Made by a program: the position numbers and the translations under genes. Below, in pieces: positions 7,561 through 15,977 of a DNA stretch of 32,321 bases (positions are counted from its first letter, which is position 1; each line of letters starts with the position of its first letter). The stretch covers positions 1 to 32,321 of the forward strand of contig JAJPXQ010000046.1 of assembly GCA_021205385.1 (NCBI GenBank), given 5' to 3'. The notes below the pieces were generated by a model. That model was not told the DNA's origin. It did no database searches and worked only from the letters and a program-made list of their open reading frames with translations. Source of the DNA: Lachnospiraceae bacterium (GTDB lineage: Bacteria > Bacillota > Clostridia > Lachnospirales > Lachnospiraceae).

Positions 7561-9039
7561 ATGATGAACAATGCCTGTCTTGTGCTTGCGATCGCGCTTC
7601 CGATCGTGGGTGGCGCACTGATGCCGCTGCTGCGGCTGCCTGATAAAAAACGAAATCTGCTGATCGAGCTCCTGGTGCTCGCCACTTCGGCACTGGCCTT
7701 CGCCTGCGTCCTGCGGCGTCCGGAGACGAACTTTGTGCTGTTTCATCTGACCGGAAATATGACCTTTTCTCTCCGGCTGGACGGCCTTGGCTGTGTCTTC
7801 ACCTGTCTGATCGCGGCGTTGTGGCCGCTCGCGACGCTCTATGCCTTTGAGTATATGCGCCACGAGGAACGCACGACCAGCTTTTTCTGCTGCTACACGA
7901 TGACTTACGGGGTGACGCTCGGCATTGCGATGTCGGAGGATCTCGTGACGATGTATCTGTTCTACGAGTTGCTGACGCTGGTGAGCGTTTACCTTGTGAT
8001 GCACCCGATGACCAGGAAGGCGCTGCGCGCGAGCCGGACCTATCTCTATTATTCGATCGGCGGCGCGGCCTTCGCGTTCATCGGCCTCGTATTCCTCATC
8101 CTGTACGGGACGACGACGAATTTCGTTCTGGGCGGCGTACTCGACATGGAGAAGGTCGGCGGTAATATGCAGCTCATTCTGCTTGTGTACGTGCTGGCTT
8201 TCCTCGGCTTCGGCGTGAAGGCTGCGATCTTTCCTTTTCAGGGCTGGCTGCCGAAGGCCTCCGTGGCGCCGACGCCGGTGACTGCGCTGCTCCATGCCGT
8301 CGCAGTCGTGAAATCGGGCGCTTTTGCGATTATGCGGCTGACCTACTATAGTTTTGGGGAGGATTTCCTGCGCGGAACCTGGGCGCACTTTATCGTTATG
8401 AGCATTGCAATGATCAGTGTGATCTACGGCTCGACGATGGCGGTGAGGGAGACGCATTTCAAGCGCCGCCTCGCTTTTTCGACGATCAGCAATCTGTCCT
8501 ATGTCACGCTGGGCGTGACAATGATGAGCCCGGCCGGGCTGCTGGCCGGTATGTGTCATATGGTCGTCCACGCGGTCATGAAGATCGGCGCCTTTTTCTG
8601 TGCGGGCGCGGTCCTGCACCAGAGCGGCCTCGAGTATATCGACGAGCTGAACGGCCTGGGGCGGCGGATGCCCTTCACCTTTGGCACTTTCGTTATCTTC
8701 GGCTGTTCGCTCGCGGGCATTCCCCTCTTCGGGGGCTTCATCAGTAAGTGGTGTATCGCGATGGCGGCCGTCGGGACGGCCCGTGAGATTCCCTATGCCT
8801 ACGCCGCGGTCGGCGTCCTGCTCTACGCCGCGCTGATGACCGCGATCTACGTCTTCACGGTGGTCATCCGCGCCTTCTTCCCGGATCGGGGCAGCGTCAC
8901 TCCACACCCGGAGGTCACGGACCCGAACTGGGAGATGTGTCTGCCGCTCGCGCTCTTTGCCGTCGCGACCCTGGTGCTCGGGCTGCACTCCGGGCCGCTG
9001 CTGGACGTCCTGCAGAGCATCGCAAGCGGGGGGTTCTGA
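7561..9039 (+). CDS. Proton-channel subunit MrpA/NuoL-like (third)
   Basis: 492-residue paralogue with about 14 helices. Its central block, LPKASVAPTPVTALLHAVAV then VKSG, is of the MrpA/NuoL type (APTPVSALLHAATMVKAG) rather than MrpD. Residues counted from 7561: E136 in FYELL, K220 in GFGVKAA, H245 in LLHA and K251 in VVKSG, all family positions for ion movement. Two start codons stand in tandem (7561 and 7564); GGAGG ends four bases before the first and seven before the second, so 7564 may be used. It lacks the C-terminal DUF4040/MbhE part of a real MrpA, which is coded separately upstream. Confidence 0.88.
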   Translation: MMNNACLVLAIALPIVGGALMPLLRLPDKKRNLLIELLVLATSALAFACVLRRPETNFVLFHLTGNMTFSLRLDGLGCVFTCLIAALWPLATLYAFEYMRHEERTTSFFCCYTMTYGVTLGIAMSEDLVTMYLFYELLTLVSVYLVMHPMTRKALRASRTYLYYSIGGAAFAFIGLVFLILYGTTTNFVLGGVLDMEKVGGNMQLILLVYVLAFLGFGVKAAIFPFQGWLPKASVAPTPVTALLHAVAVVKSGAFAIMRLTYYSFGEDFLRGTWAHFIVMSIAMISVIYGSTMAVRETHFKRRLAFSTISNLSYVTLGVTMMSPAGLLAGMCHMVVHAVMKIGAFFCAGAVLHQSGLEYIDELNGLGRRMPFTFGTFVIFGCSLAGIPLFGGFISKWCIAMAAVGTAREIPYAYAAVGVLLYAALMTAIYVFTVVIRAFFPDRGSVTPHPEVTDPNWEMCLPLALFAVATLVLGLHSGPLLDVLQSIASGGF

Positions 9040-9079
9040 CCCGCACCAGGCGGAAATTAGCCAGAAAAAGGAGAAGCCA

Positions 9080-11305
9080 GTGTCAGGAAACGTGATATTA
9101 TTTCATACGGTGTGGTTCCCCTTCGCGGCGGCCTTCGTCAGCTATCTGACGGGCCGGCGCAGCAAGGCTGCACGCGACCGTGTCGTCCAGTTCGCGGTGG
9201 CGGCGGAGTTCGGCCTGATGCTGGCGGCCGCGGCCATATACTTCCAGGGCGGGGAGCAGGAATTTCTGCTCGCAGGCTTCTGCGGACAGGGCGTCTATCT
9301 GAAACTGGACGGTTTTCGGGTGGTCTATGGCGTGATTGCGGCCTTCATGTGGCTGGGAACTGGCGTATTTTCGCGGGAGTATTTCGGACACTACCGGAAC
9401 CGGAATCGCTACTACTTTTTCTACCTGCTGACGCTCGGCGCGACCATGGGCGTATTCCTGTCAGGTGATCTGTATACGACCTTTGTGTTCTTTGAGGTGA
9501 TGTCTCTGGCCTCCTATGTTTGGGTCGTCCACGACGAGACGGAAAAGGCGATGAAAGCGGGTGAGATCTATCTCGCGATCGCGGTCATCGGCGGCCTTGT
9601 CATGCTGATGGGGCTGCTCCTCCTCTATGACGCGGCGGGGACGCTCCGGATGTCAGAGCTTTATGACGCGGTGGCCGCAGTCTGGCAGGAGAAGCAGATG
9701 CAGATCTACGCGGCGGGTGGCTGCCTGCTGTTCGGCTTCGGCGCGAAGGCGGGTATGTTCCCGCTGCATGTCTGGCTGCCGAAGGCTCATCCGGTCGCTC
9801 CGGCGCCTGCAAGTGCGCTGCTCTCCGGGATTCTGACAAAGACCGGAGTCTTTGGTATCCTGATCGTCTGCGCGGAGGTGTTCCGCTATAACGAGAGCTG
9901 GGGCCTTCTGATCCTCGGCTTTGGAGTTGTTACGATGTTCGGCGGCGCGCTGCTCGCGGTTTTCTCGGTTGATCTGAAGCGGACGCTGGCCTGCTCGTCC
10001 ATGTCACAGATCGGTTTCATCCTGATCGGTACAGGGATGATGGAGCTGCTCGGGGAGGCGAACGCGCTCGCGGTGCGCGGGACGATTCTTCATATGGTCA
10101 ATCACTCGACGATCAAGCTGATCCTCTTCATGGCGGCGGGCGTCGTCTACATGAACCTGCATAAGTTGAATCTCAACGAGATCCGCGGTTTTGGCCGGAA
10201 GAAGCCGCTGCTCGCCGGTATTTTCCTGACGGGAGCGCTGAGTATCGGCGGTGTGCCCGGCTTCAGCGGCTACGTCAGCAAGACACTGCTGCATGAGAGT
10301 ATTGTCGAATATGCGGAAGAGCTGGCGGAGCTCGGCCGCTCCGTGCTCTGGGTGCGCGGTGTCGAGTGGATATTCCTGCTCACAGGCGGCATGACCGTCG
10401 CCTATATGACGAAGCTCTTCGTCGCGGTTTTCCTCGAGAAGAATCCGGAGCGGCAGGAGGAGTATGACGCCAGGAAGAACTATATGAATAAGGAGAGCGC
10501 GCTTGCGCTGCTTGTCCCGGCAGTGCTGCTTCTGCTTATGGGATTCTTCCCGTATCTGACGATGAACCAGATCGCGGATCTGACGCAGGGCTTCCTGCAC
10601 GGGACTTCGCCGGAGCATGCGGTGCACTATTTCTCCTGGACGAACCTGCAGGGAGCGCTCATTTCTCTGACAATCGGCGCCATCGTATATTTCGGAATTA
10701 TCCGGAGATTCCTGATGGGCAGGGACGAGTCAGGAAGGATATATTATAAGGATCTCTGGCCCGCGTGGCTCGATCTGGAAGACCGCGTATATCGGCCGCT
10801 GTTCCAGAGGGGCGCGGTGGCAGTCTGCGGCTTTGTCTGCGGACTCGTGGATCGGTTGACGCTCACGAAGACGCTGCTGCGTGGTGGAATGAATCTTGGC
10901 GGTATTGCCTGCGGGATTCTGGACCGGCTGCACCTGGTCAAAGCGTTCCTGAAGGGGCTGATGAGTTTTACGGCGCTGCTCAGCCGGGCCTGCGACTATC
11001 TGGTGGATTATGTGCTTGTGTTTTTCCGGAATACGACGCACAGAAGCACGACCGAGCGGCATGTCTATCTGATCGGATCCCGTTTCTCGCGCGTGGCGGG
11101 CACGCTGCTCGATCGTCTCGCCGCGGTGCTGAACCGCACGATACTGCGCCGCAGGCCGATCCGAAGCTCCTTTGTAGTGCGCTTTGCAGAGTGGGAAGAA
11201 GTCATACACAAGACGAACCGTATGATCAGTGTGAGCCTTTCCTTCGGCCTGATGCTGGCGATCATTGGTCTGGGCCTGACGCTGGTCTATCTGTTGTGGT
11301 GGTAA
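9080..11305 (+). CDS. Large proton-channel subunit with C-terminal extension (fourth)
   Basis: 741-residue paralogue. The antiporter core covers about residues 1-510, with E139 in FFEV, K223 in GAKAG, K254 in ILTKTG and VWLPKAHPVAPAPASALLSG. About 170-200 further residues follow: the pattern LEDRVYRPLFQRG and repeated amphipathic helices, ending in one membrane helix (about 719-740). Such tails occur in NuoL/HyfB/Ech-type subunits, where NuoL's long lateral helix lies along neighbouring subunits. The GTG at 9080 is chosen because AGGAG lies six bases before it; the in-frame upstream stretch is non-family and overlaps the previous gene. It is the last antiporter gene; an acyltransferase starts six bases on. 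Confidence 0.88.
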   Translation: MSGNVILFHTVWFPFAAAFVSYLTGRRSKAARDRVVQFAVAAEFGLMLAAAAIYFQGGEQEFLLAGFCGQGVYLKLDGFRVVYGVIAAFMWLGTGVFSREYFGHYRNRNRYYFFYLLTLGATMGVFLSGDLYTTFVFFEVMSLASYVWVVHDETEKAMKAGEIYLAIAVIGGLVMLMGLLLLYDAAGTLRMSELYDAVAAVWQEKQMQIYAAGGCLLFGFGAKAGMFPLHVWLPKAHPVAPAPASALLSGILTKTGVFGILIVCAEVFRYNESWGLLILGFGVVTMFGGALLAVFSVDLKRTLACSSMSQIGFILIGTGMMELLGEANALAVRGTILHMVNHSTIKLILFMAAGVVYMNLHKLNLNEIRGFGRKKPLLAGIFLTGALSIGGVPGFSGYVSKTLLHESIVEYAEELAELGRSVLWVRGVEWIFLLTGGMTVAYMTKLFVAVFLEKNPERQEEYDARKNYMNKESALALLVPAVLLLLMGFFPYLTMNQIADLTQGFLHGTSPEHAVHYFSWTNLQGALISLTIGAIVYFGIIRRFLMGRDESGRIYYKDLWPAWLDLEDRVYRPLFQRGAVAVCGFVCGLVDRLTLTKTLLRGGMNLGGIACGILDRLHLVKAFLKGLMSFTALLSRACDYLVDYVLVFFRNTTHRSTTERHVYLIGSRFSRVAGTLLDRLAAVLNRTILRRRPIRSSFVVRFAEWEEVIHKTNRMISVSLSFGLMLAIIGLGLTLVYLLWW

Positions 11306-11311
11306 AGAGAT

Positions 11312-12289
11312 ATGAGTAAGAGAAATGAATCGCTTGACAGTTTAAAGGGAATCGCGATCTTGCTTGTAATGTTCGGCCATGTACAGGTGCACAATCACAT
11401 GACGGATCCTTTCCTGTACGATATGATCAAATCGCTGCAGATGCCGCTGTTCTTTCTGATCAGCGGCTACCTCTGCGGGGCCGGGAGAAAGGTGGAGACG
11501 CTCGCCGGACTCGGGAGGCGTATCGGGAAAAGGGCGGTCGCCTATCTTGTGCCTTTCTTTTCCTGGCTCATTCTGCAGCATATCACCAGTGTGCCAAAGG
11601 CTCTGAAAACAGTATTGTTTCAGCTCGACTATGGCCTCTGGTTCCTGATGATCCTGTTTCTCTTCACCGCGATGGCTTATATCGCCATGTGGGTGCAGGC
11701 GAAGATCGGCGCAGAGTGGGGCTTCTGGCTCATCTGGCTGCTCGGCTGTATGGTCTCGCTGCTGGCGTATCTGAAGGGGATGACCTTCTTAAGTCCATCG
11801 CTTCAGATCACCTATCTTCCCTATTACACGGCAGCGTACTTTGTCGGGGCGCATCCGGAAATCACGCGGCGCGCAGTTCCGAAATGGCGGCGCGGGACAT
11901 TGGCCTGGATCGGCGGCGGGATTTTCATTATGATGGCGGCGTCCTTCGATCTGGTGACGGTGAGCAGCGCCAGTATGCTGGTGGTGCAGACCTTCGCTTC
12001 GTTCCTTGGGTGCTTCTGGCTCATCCAGCTGGTCGCTGAGTGGAAGCCGAACCCGGTCAAAAAAAGGCTTGCATGGCTGGGACAGTATACATTGGAAATC
12101 TATGTGGTGCACTATCACTTTGCCGCTATCCTGAATCGCTCCGGAACCATATACAGCTTCTGGACACTGGAGGGTCTGCTCTACAGCCTGGCGGCATTTG
12201 CCGTGATGAGCGTGATTACGGCGGTGTTGATTGCGGTGATCCGGAGAATTCCGGTGGTCAGGCTGCTGCTTTTTGGCAAACGGGCGTAG
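11312..12289 (+). CDS. Membrane acyltransferase (acyltransferase_3 family)
   Basis: 325 residues, about ten predicted membrane segments, acyltransferase_3 family (PF01757; OafA/Fucose-4-O-acetylase type). The N-terminus NESLDSLKGIAILLVMFGHV carries the His (residue 23) typical of the family's first helix. Members move acetyl, succinyl or similar groups onto cell-surface sugars or lipids; the acceptor cannot be read from the sequence. The last residues are basic. It begins six bases after the antiporter operon with only a weak purine-rich site (AAAGAGAT), so it is probably read through from that operon, though a link in function is not evident. Confidence 0.82.
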   Translation: MSKRNESLDSLKGIAILLVMFGHVQVHNHMTDPFLYDMIKSLQMPLFFLISGYLCGAGRKVETLAGLGRRIGKRAVAYLVPFFSWLILQHITSVPKALKTVLFQLDYGLWFLMILFLFTAMAYIAMWVQAKIGAEWGFWLIWLLGCMVSLLAYLKGMTFLSPSLQITYLPYYTAAYFVGAHPEITRRAVPKWRRGTLAWIGGGIFIMMAASFDLVTVSSASMLVVQTFASFLGCFWLIQLVAEWKPNPVKKRLAWLGQYTLEIYVVHYHFAAILNRSGTIYSFWTLEGLLYSLAAFAVMSVITAVLIAVIRRIPVVRLLLFGKRA

Positions 12290-12310
12290 TTTTTTCTGCT
12301 TGAAAAAAAC

Positions 12311-12339
12311 TTGACAGAATAAAAATTGCATAGTAGAAT
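12311..12339 (+). promoter_or_regulatory. Promoter of the tRNA-Gly pair
   Basis: Perfect TTGACA (12311-12316), 17-bp spacer, TAGAAT (12334-12339). It lies 16 bases before the first tRNA and 21 bases after the acyltransferase stop. An AT-only stem between the two (about 12288-12310) has no GC core. Confidence 0.85.
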
Positions 12340-12355
12340 ACTTGTCGAGTTGAAC

Positions 12356-12426
12356 GCGGGTGTAGTTCAATGGTAGAACACCAGCCTTCCAAGCTGGATA
12401 CGTGGGTTCGATTCCCATCACCCGCT
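12356..12426 (+). tRNA. tRNA-Gly (anticodon TCC)
   Basis: 71-base cloverleaf. The acceptor GCGGGTG pairs with CACCCGC, the anticodon stem CCAGC/GCTGG encloses CTTCCAA, and the T-loop is TTCGATT. The discriminator is T, as usual for bacterial glycine tRNAs. CCA is not encoded. Reads GGA and, by wobble, GGG codons. Confidence 0.96.
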
Positions 12427-12433
12427 TTTCTAT

Positions 12434-12506
12434 GCGACAGTAGTACAGTTGGTAGTACGCCACCTTGCCAAGGTGGAGGTCGCGGGTTCGAGCCCCGTCT
12501 GTCGCT
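12434..12506 (+). tRNA. tRNA-Gly (anticodon GCC)
   Basis: 73-base cloverleaf seven bases after the previous tRNA. The acceptor GCGACAG pairs with CTGTCGC, the anticodon stem CCACC/GGTGG encloses TTGCCAA, and the discriminator is T. CCA is not encoded. It reads GGC/GGT, the complementary set to its neighbour, so one transcript supplies decoding of all glycine codons. Confidence 0.96.
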
Positions 12507-12510
12507 CTTC

Positions 12511-12540
12511 AAAAAGTCCTGAGTCTCAGGGCTTTTTATT
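12511..12540 (+). terminator. Rho-independent terminator of the tRNA-Gly pair
   Basis: AAAAGTCCTGAG / CTCAGGGCTTTT hairpin with a very short loop, running into TTTTTATTTTTA four bases after the second tRNA. Confidence 0.85.
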
Positions 12541-12560
12541 TTTATCCCTGGAAATCTTTG

Positions 12561-12589
12561 TTGAAATGCGAAAACAGCTATGTTACACT
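12561..12589 (+). promoter_or_regulatory. Promoter of the pyr operon
   Basis: TTGAAA (12561-12566), 17-bp spacer, TACACT (12584-12589) with an extended TG just upstream of the -10. It leaves a leader of about 28 bases before pyrF. I see no PyrR-type attenuator hairpins in this leader. Confidence 0.65.
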
Positions 12590-12623
12590 GGATTCAGACT
12601 ATTTCTGGAAGAGGAGACTGGCG

Positions 12624-13553
12624 ATGATAGACAGACTGATTGCGAAAATTCAGGAGACGAAGGCTCCGATCGTCGTGGGGCTTGACCCGATGCTTTCCTA
12701 TGTGCCGGAGCAGGTGCAGCAGAAGGCTTTTGCGGAGTATGGCGAGACGCTCGCGGGCGCGGCGGAGGCCATCTGGCAGTTCAATAAGGAGATCGTGGAT
12801 AAGACTTACGATCTCATTCCGGCGGTGAAGCCGCAGATCGCGATGTACGAGCAGTTCGGCATCGAGGGGCTTCAGGCCTATAAGAAGACCGTGGATTACT
12901 GTAAATCGAAGGGGCTTGTCGTGATCGGCGATGTGAAGCGCGGTGATATCGGCTCGACCTCCGCGGCCTATGCGGTCGGGCATCTGGGGAAGGTGCAGGT
13001 CGGCAGCCGGACTTACGCGGGCTTCGACGAAGGTTTCGCGACAGTGAATCCCTATCTGGGTTCCGATGGCGTGAAGCCCTTTATCGAGGTTTGTAAGCAG
13101 GAGAAGAAGGGGATCTTCGTGCTGGTGAAGACCTCGAATCCATCGAGCGGCGAGTTTCAGGATCGCCGGATCGACGGAAAACCGCTCTATGAGCTGGTCG
13201 GCGAGAAGGTCGCGCAGTGGGGTGAGGAGCATATGGGCGCTTCCTACAGTTATGTCGGCGCGGTCGTCGGCGCGACCTATCCGGAGCAGGGAAAGACGCT
13301 GCGGAAGGTGATGCCGAAGGCTTTCATTCTCGTGCCGGGCTACGGCGCGCAGGGCGGCAAGGGCAAGGATCTCGTGCATTTCTTTAATGAAGACGGCCTT
13401 GGCGCGATCGTCAATTCCTCCCGCGGCATCATCGCGGCTTGGAAGCAGGAGGCCTATGCGAAGTACGGTGCGGAGAACTTCGGCGAGGCTTCCCGTGCGG
13501 CGGTGGAAGCGATGATTGCCGATATCCGCGGCGCGCTGGAGGGAGAGCTGTGA
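12624..13553 (+). CDS. pyrF: Orotidine 5'-phosphate decarboxylase (type 2)
   Basis: 309-residue PyrF of the longer, type 2 form. It converts OMP to UMP, the last step of pyrimidine synthesis, as a cytoplasmic TIM barrel. The catalytic Lys/Asp network is plain in IGDVKRGDIGSTSAAY (D103, K105, D108). VVGLDPML near the N-terminus and LVPGYGAQGG near residue 240 fit the family's phosphate and base binding parts. The ATG at 12624 is chosen because GAGGAG lies seven bases upstream; an open frame runs back across the tRNA but cannot be coding. The stop overlaps pyrK's start by GTGA. Confidence 0.95.
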   Translation: MIDRLIAKIQETKAPIVVGLDPMLSYVPEQVQQKAFAEYGETLAGAAEAIWQFNKEIVDKTYDLIPAVKPQIAMYEQFGIEGLQAYKKTVDYCKSKGLVVIGDVKRGDIGSTSAAYAVGHLGKVQVGSRTYAGFDEGFATVNPYLGSDGVKPFIEVCKQEKKGIFVLVKTSNPSSGEFQDRRIDGKPLYELVGEKVAQWGEEHMGASYSYVGAVVGATYPEQGKTLRKVMPKAFILVPGYGAQGGKGKDLVHFFNEDGLGAIVNSSRGIIAAWKQEAYAKYGAENFGEASRAAVEAMIADIRGALEGEL

Positions 13554-14335
13554 AAGTAAGAGAGTACGCTTCTGTGATCGAGCAGAAGGAGATCGCCGCA
13601 GGCATTTTCAGCCTGTGGCTTCAGACAGAGCAGATTGCCGGGGAGGCGGTTCCGGGGCAGTTCGTGTCGGTTTACAGTGGAGACGCGAGCCGGATGCTGC
13701 CAAGGCCGATCAGCATCTGTGAGGCGGAGCCGGACGGGCGGCTGCGCCTGGTCTACCGTGTCGCGGGGAAGGGAACAGAAGAGTTCTCCCGGCTGCGGGC
13801 GGGGGAGACTCTGGAAATTCTTGGGCCGCTGGGAAATGGATATCCGCTGGATGCGATGCTGGAGAAGCAGGGACGCGTCCTTCTTCTGGGCGGCGGCATC
13901 GGGATTCCGCCGATGCTTCAGTTGGCGCGTGCGCTGCAGGCGGGAGACGGCACGGAAGTGCAGATTGTCGCCGGATACCGGGATGAACTGTTTCTGACAG
14001 AGGAGCTGGCGGCGGCCGGGAAACTTTTTATTGCGACAGAAGACGGCAGCGCCGGGACGAAGGGCAATGTGCTCGACGCGATGCGGGAGCAGGGAATTGC
14101 GGCGGATGTGCTCTGTGCCTGCGGGCCGAAGCCGATGCTGCGTGCAGTGAAGGCTTACGCGGAGGAAAATGACATCCCCTGCTGGCTCTCCCTGGAGGAG
14201 CGCATGGCCTGCGGCGTCGGGGCCTGTCTGGCCTGCGTCTGTCAGTCGAAGGAAGTTGACGGTCATTCCCATGTGCATAATAAGAGAGTCTGCAAGGACG
14301 GACCGGTATTTCGGAGCACGGAGGTGGAGCTGTGA
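13550..14335 (+). CDS. pyrK: Dihydroorotate dehydrogenase electron-transfer subunit
   Basis: 261-residue iron-sulfur flavoprotein that passes electrons from dihydroorotate oxidation by PyrD to NAD+. The N-terminal FAD domain has RPISI (52-56), the NAD part has LLLGGGIGIPPMLQLA (111-126) and CACGPKPML (189-197). The C-terminal 2Fe-2S cluster ligands are probably C221, C226, C229 and C248; C231 is an extra Cys nearby. The GTG start at 13550 overlaps pyrF by four bases with GGAGGG upstream. An open frame extends 37 codons further back inside pyrF but is out of family. With pyrD it forms a class 1B enzyme. Confidence 0.95.
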   Translation: MKVREYASVIEQKEIAAGIFSLWLQTEQIAGEAVPGQFVSVYSGDASRMLPRPISICEAEPDGRLRLVYRVAGKGTEEFSRLRAGETLEILGPLGNGYPLDAMLEKQGRVLLLGGGIGIPPMLQLARALQAGDGTEVQIVAGYRDELFLTEELAAAGKLFIATEDGSAGTKGNVLDAMREQGIAADVLCACGPKPMLRAVKAYAEENDIPCWLSLEERMACGVGACLACVCQSKEVDGHSHVHNKRVCKDGPVFRSTEVEL

Positions 14336-15243
14336 TGAATACAAAGGTAACGCTCGCCGGCGTGGAGCTGAAAAATCCGGTGATGACCGCATCCGGGACT
14401 TTCGGCTCCGGTGCGGAATACAGTGAATTCTATGATCTGAGCGCGCTGGGCGCGGTCGTGACGAAGGGTGTCGCAAATGTGCCCTGGCCGGGCAATGCCA
14501 CGCCGCGCGTGATGGAGACCGCGAGCGGCATGCTGAACGCGATCGGCCTGCAGAATCCGGGCATTGACGTCTTTCTGGAGCGGGATATTCCGTTTTTACG
14601 ACAGTTCGATACGAAAATTATTGTCAATGTCTGCGGCAGGTCGGAGGCGGACTATTGCGAGGTCGTGGAGCGCCTTGCGGACGCGCCGGTCGACCTGCTG
14701 GAGATCAATGTGTCCTGCCCCAATGTGAAGGAGGGCGGTATCGCCTTCGGGCAGAATCCGGAGGCGCTCCGGCATATCACGCAGGAGGTGAAGCGGCACG
14801 CGAAGCAGCCGGTCATCATGAAGCTCAGCCCGAACGTGACCGATATCGCGCAGATGGCGCGGGCGGCTGAGGACGGCGGCGCGGACGTGATTTCTCTTAT
14901 CAACACGCTGACGGGCATGAAGATCGATATTCAGCGCAGAACCTTTGCGCTCGCAAACCGGACAGGAGGCCTCTCGGGGCCGGCGATTAAGCCGGTGGCA
15001 GTGCGCATGGTCTGGCAGGCGGCGCAGGCGGTGCAGATTCCGGTCATCGGTATGGGCGGCATTACCTGCGGCGACGACGCGATTGAGTTTCTTCTCGCAG
15101 GCGCGACGGCGGTGTCGGTCGGCACGGCGAATTTCGCGAACCCTTACGCGGCGCGGGATGTCGCGGCAGGCATCGAGGCGTATATGAGAAAGTATCAGGT
15201 TGAGGACGTGCGGGAACTGATTGGGGCCGTCAACCAGGATTAG
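14335..15243 (+). CDS. pyrD: Dihydroorotate dehydrogenase, class 1B catalytic subunit
   Basis: 302-residue FMN TIM barrel that oxidises dihydroorotate to orotate together with PyrK. The catalytic base of class 1 enzymes is present as C128 in LLEINVSCPN, and the FMN-binding Lys in VVTKGVAN (K44). GMGGITCGDDAIEFLLAGAT near residue 240 is the FMN phosphate site. The start could be ATG 14335 or the GTG one codon earlier (14332), which would give the same GTGA overlap used at pyrF/pyrK; GGAGG at 14320-14324 suits either. Cytoplasmic. Confidence 0.95.
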   Translation: MNTKVTLAGVELKNPVMTASGTFGSGAEYSEFYDLSALGAVVTKGVANVPWPGNATPRVMETASGMLNAIGLQNPGIDVFLERDIPFLRQFDTKIIVNVCGRSEADYCEVVERLADAPVDLLEINVSCPNVKEGGIAFGQNPEALRHITQEVKRHAKQPVIMKLSPNVTDIAQMARAAEDGGADVISLINTLTGMKIDIQRRTFALANRTGGLSGPAIKPVAVRMVWQAAQAVQIPVIGMGGITCGDDAIEFLLAGATAVSVGTANFANPYAARDVAAGIEAYMRKYQVEDVRELIGAVNQD

Positions 15244-15258
15244 AAAGGGAAATAGAAG

Positions 15259-15942
15259 ATGGAAAAATACAAACAGGAATTTATTGAATTTATGATTGAC
15301 TGCGAGGTGCTGAGGTTTGGCGACTTCGTGACGAAGAGCGGCCGGAAGACTCCTTTCTTTGTGAATACCGGATTTTACCGCACGGGCGCGCAGCTTCGGA
15401 AGCTCGGAGAGTATTACGCGCGGGCGATTGAGGAGAAGTTCGGCCTCGATTTTGACGTGCTGTTCGGACCGGCTTACAAGGGCATTCCGCTCTCTGTTGC
15501 GGCTTCGATCGCGATCAGCGAGCATTATGGAAAGGATATCCGCTACAGTTCCAATCGAAAGGAAATCAAGGATCACGGCGACAAGGGCATTCTGCTCGGC
15601 AGCCCCATGCAGGACGGCGACCGGATCGTGATCATCGAGGATGTGACGACCGCGGGGACGTCGATTCAGGAGACCCTGCCGATCATCCGGGCGCAGGGCG
15701 ACGTGAAGCCGATCGGGCTTGTCGTTTCGGTTGACCGCATGGAGCGCGGCCAGGGAACGAAGAGCGCGCTGCAGGAGATCCACGATACATATGGGCTGGA
15801 GACGACCGCGATCGTGACGATGGCGGAGGTCGTGGAGCATCTGTACAACCGGCCGTATAGGGGCAGAATTGTCATCGACGATGCATTAAAGGCGGCGATT
15901 GACGCATACTATGCACAGTATGGCGCTGAGGGCCTGGCCTGA
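15259..15942 (+). CDS. pyrE: Orotate phosphoribosyltransferase
   Basis: 227 residues. It joins orotate and PRPP to make OMP, the step between PyrD and PyrF, so pyrF-K-D-E covers the last three reactions to UMP. The PRPP-binding motif VIIEDVTTAGTS lies at 124-135 and the mobile catalytic loop KEIKDHGDKG at 101-110. RBS-like AAAGGGAAATAGAAG precedes the ATG, 15 bases after pyrD. The early genes (pyrB, carAB, pyrC) are not in the window. Confidence 0.95.
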   Translation: MEKYKQEFIEFMIDCEVLRFGDFVTKSGRKTPFFVNTGFYRTGAQLRKLGEYYARAIEEKFGLDFDVLFGPAYKGIPLSVAASIAISEHYGKDIRYSSNRKEIKDHGDKGILLGSPMQDGDRIVIIEDVTTAGTSIQETLPIIRAQGDVKPIGLVVSVDRMERGQGTKSALQEIHDTYGLETTAIVTMAEVVEHLYNRPYRGRIVIDDALKAAIDAYYAQYGAEGLA

Positions 15943-15977
15943 GGGAGGCATGTATCATTTGACGGGAGGAAGCGCAT

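Noticed and set aside
7330..8988. 552-codon - strand open frame
   Set aside because: Antisense to two antiporter genes; its Arg/His/Gln-rich composition is the usual shadow of membrane protein genes.
12288..12310. GTTTTTT/AAAAAAC stem after the acyltransferase
   Set aside because: It is a pure AT stem with no GC core and directly precedes the tRNA promoter; too weak to call a terminator.
12465..12623. N-terminal extension of pyrF
   Set aside because: The frame is open but runs through tRNA-Gly, its terminator and the pyr promoter; the ATG at 12624 has a proper ribosome site.
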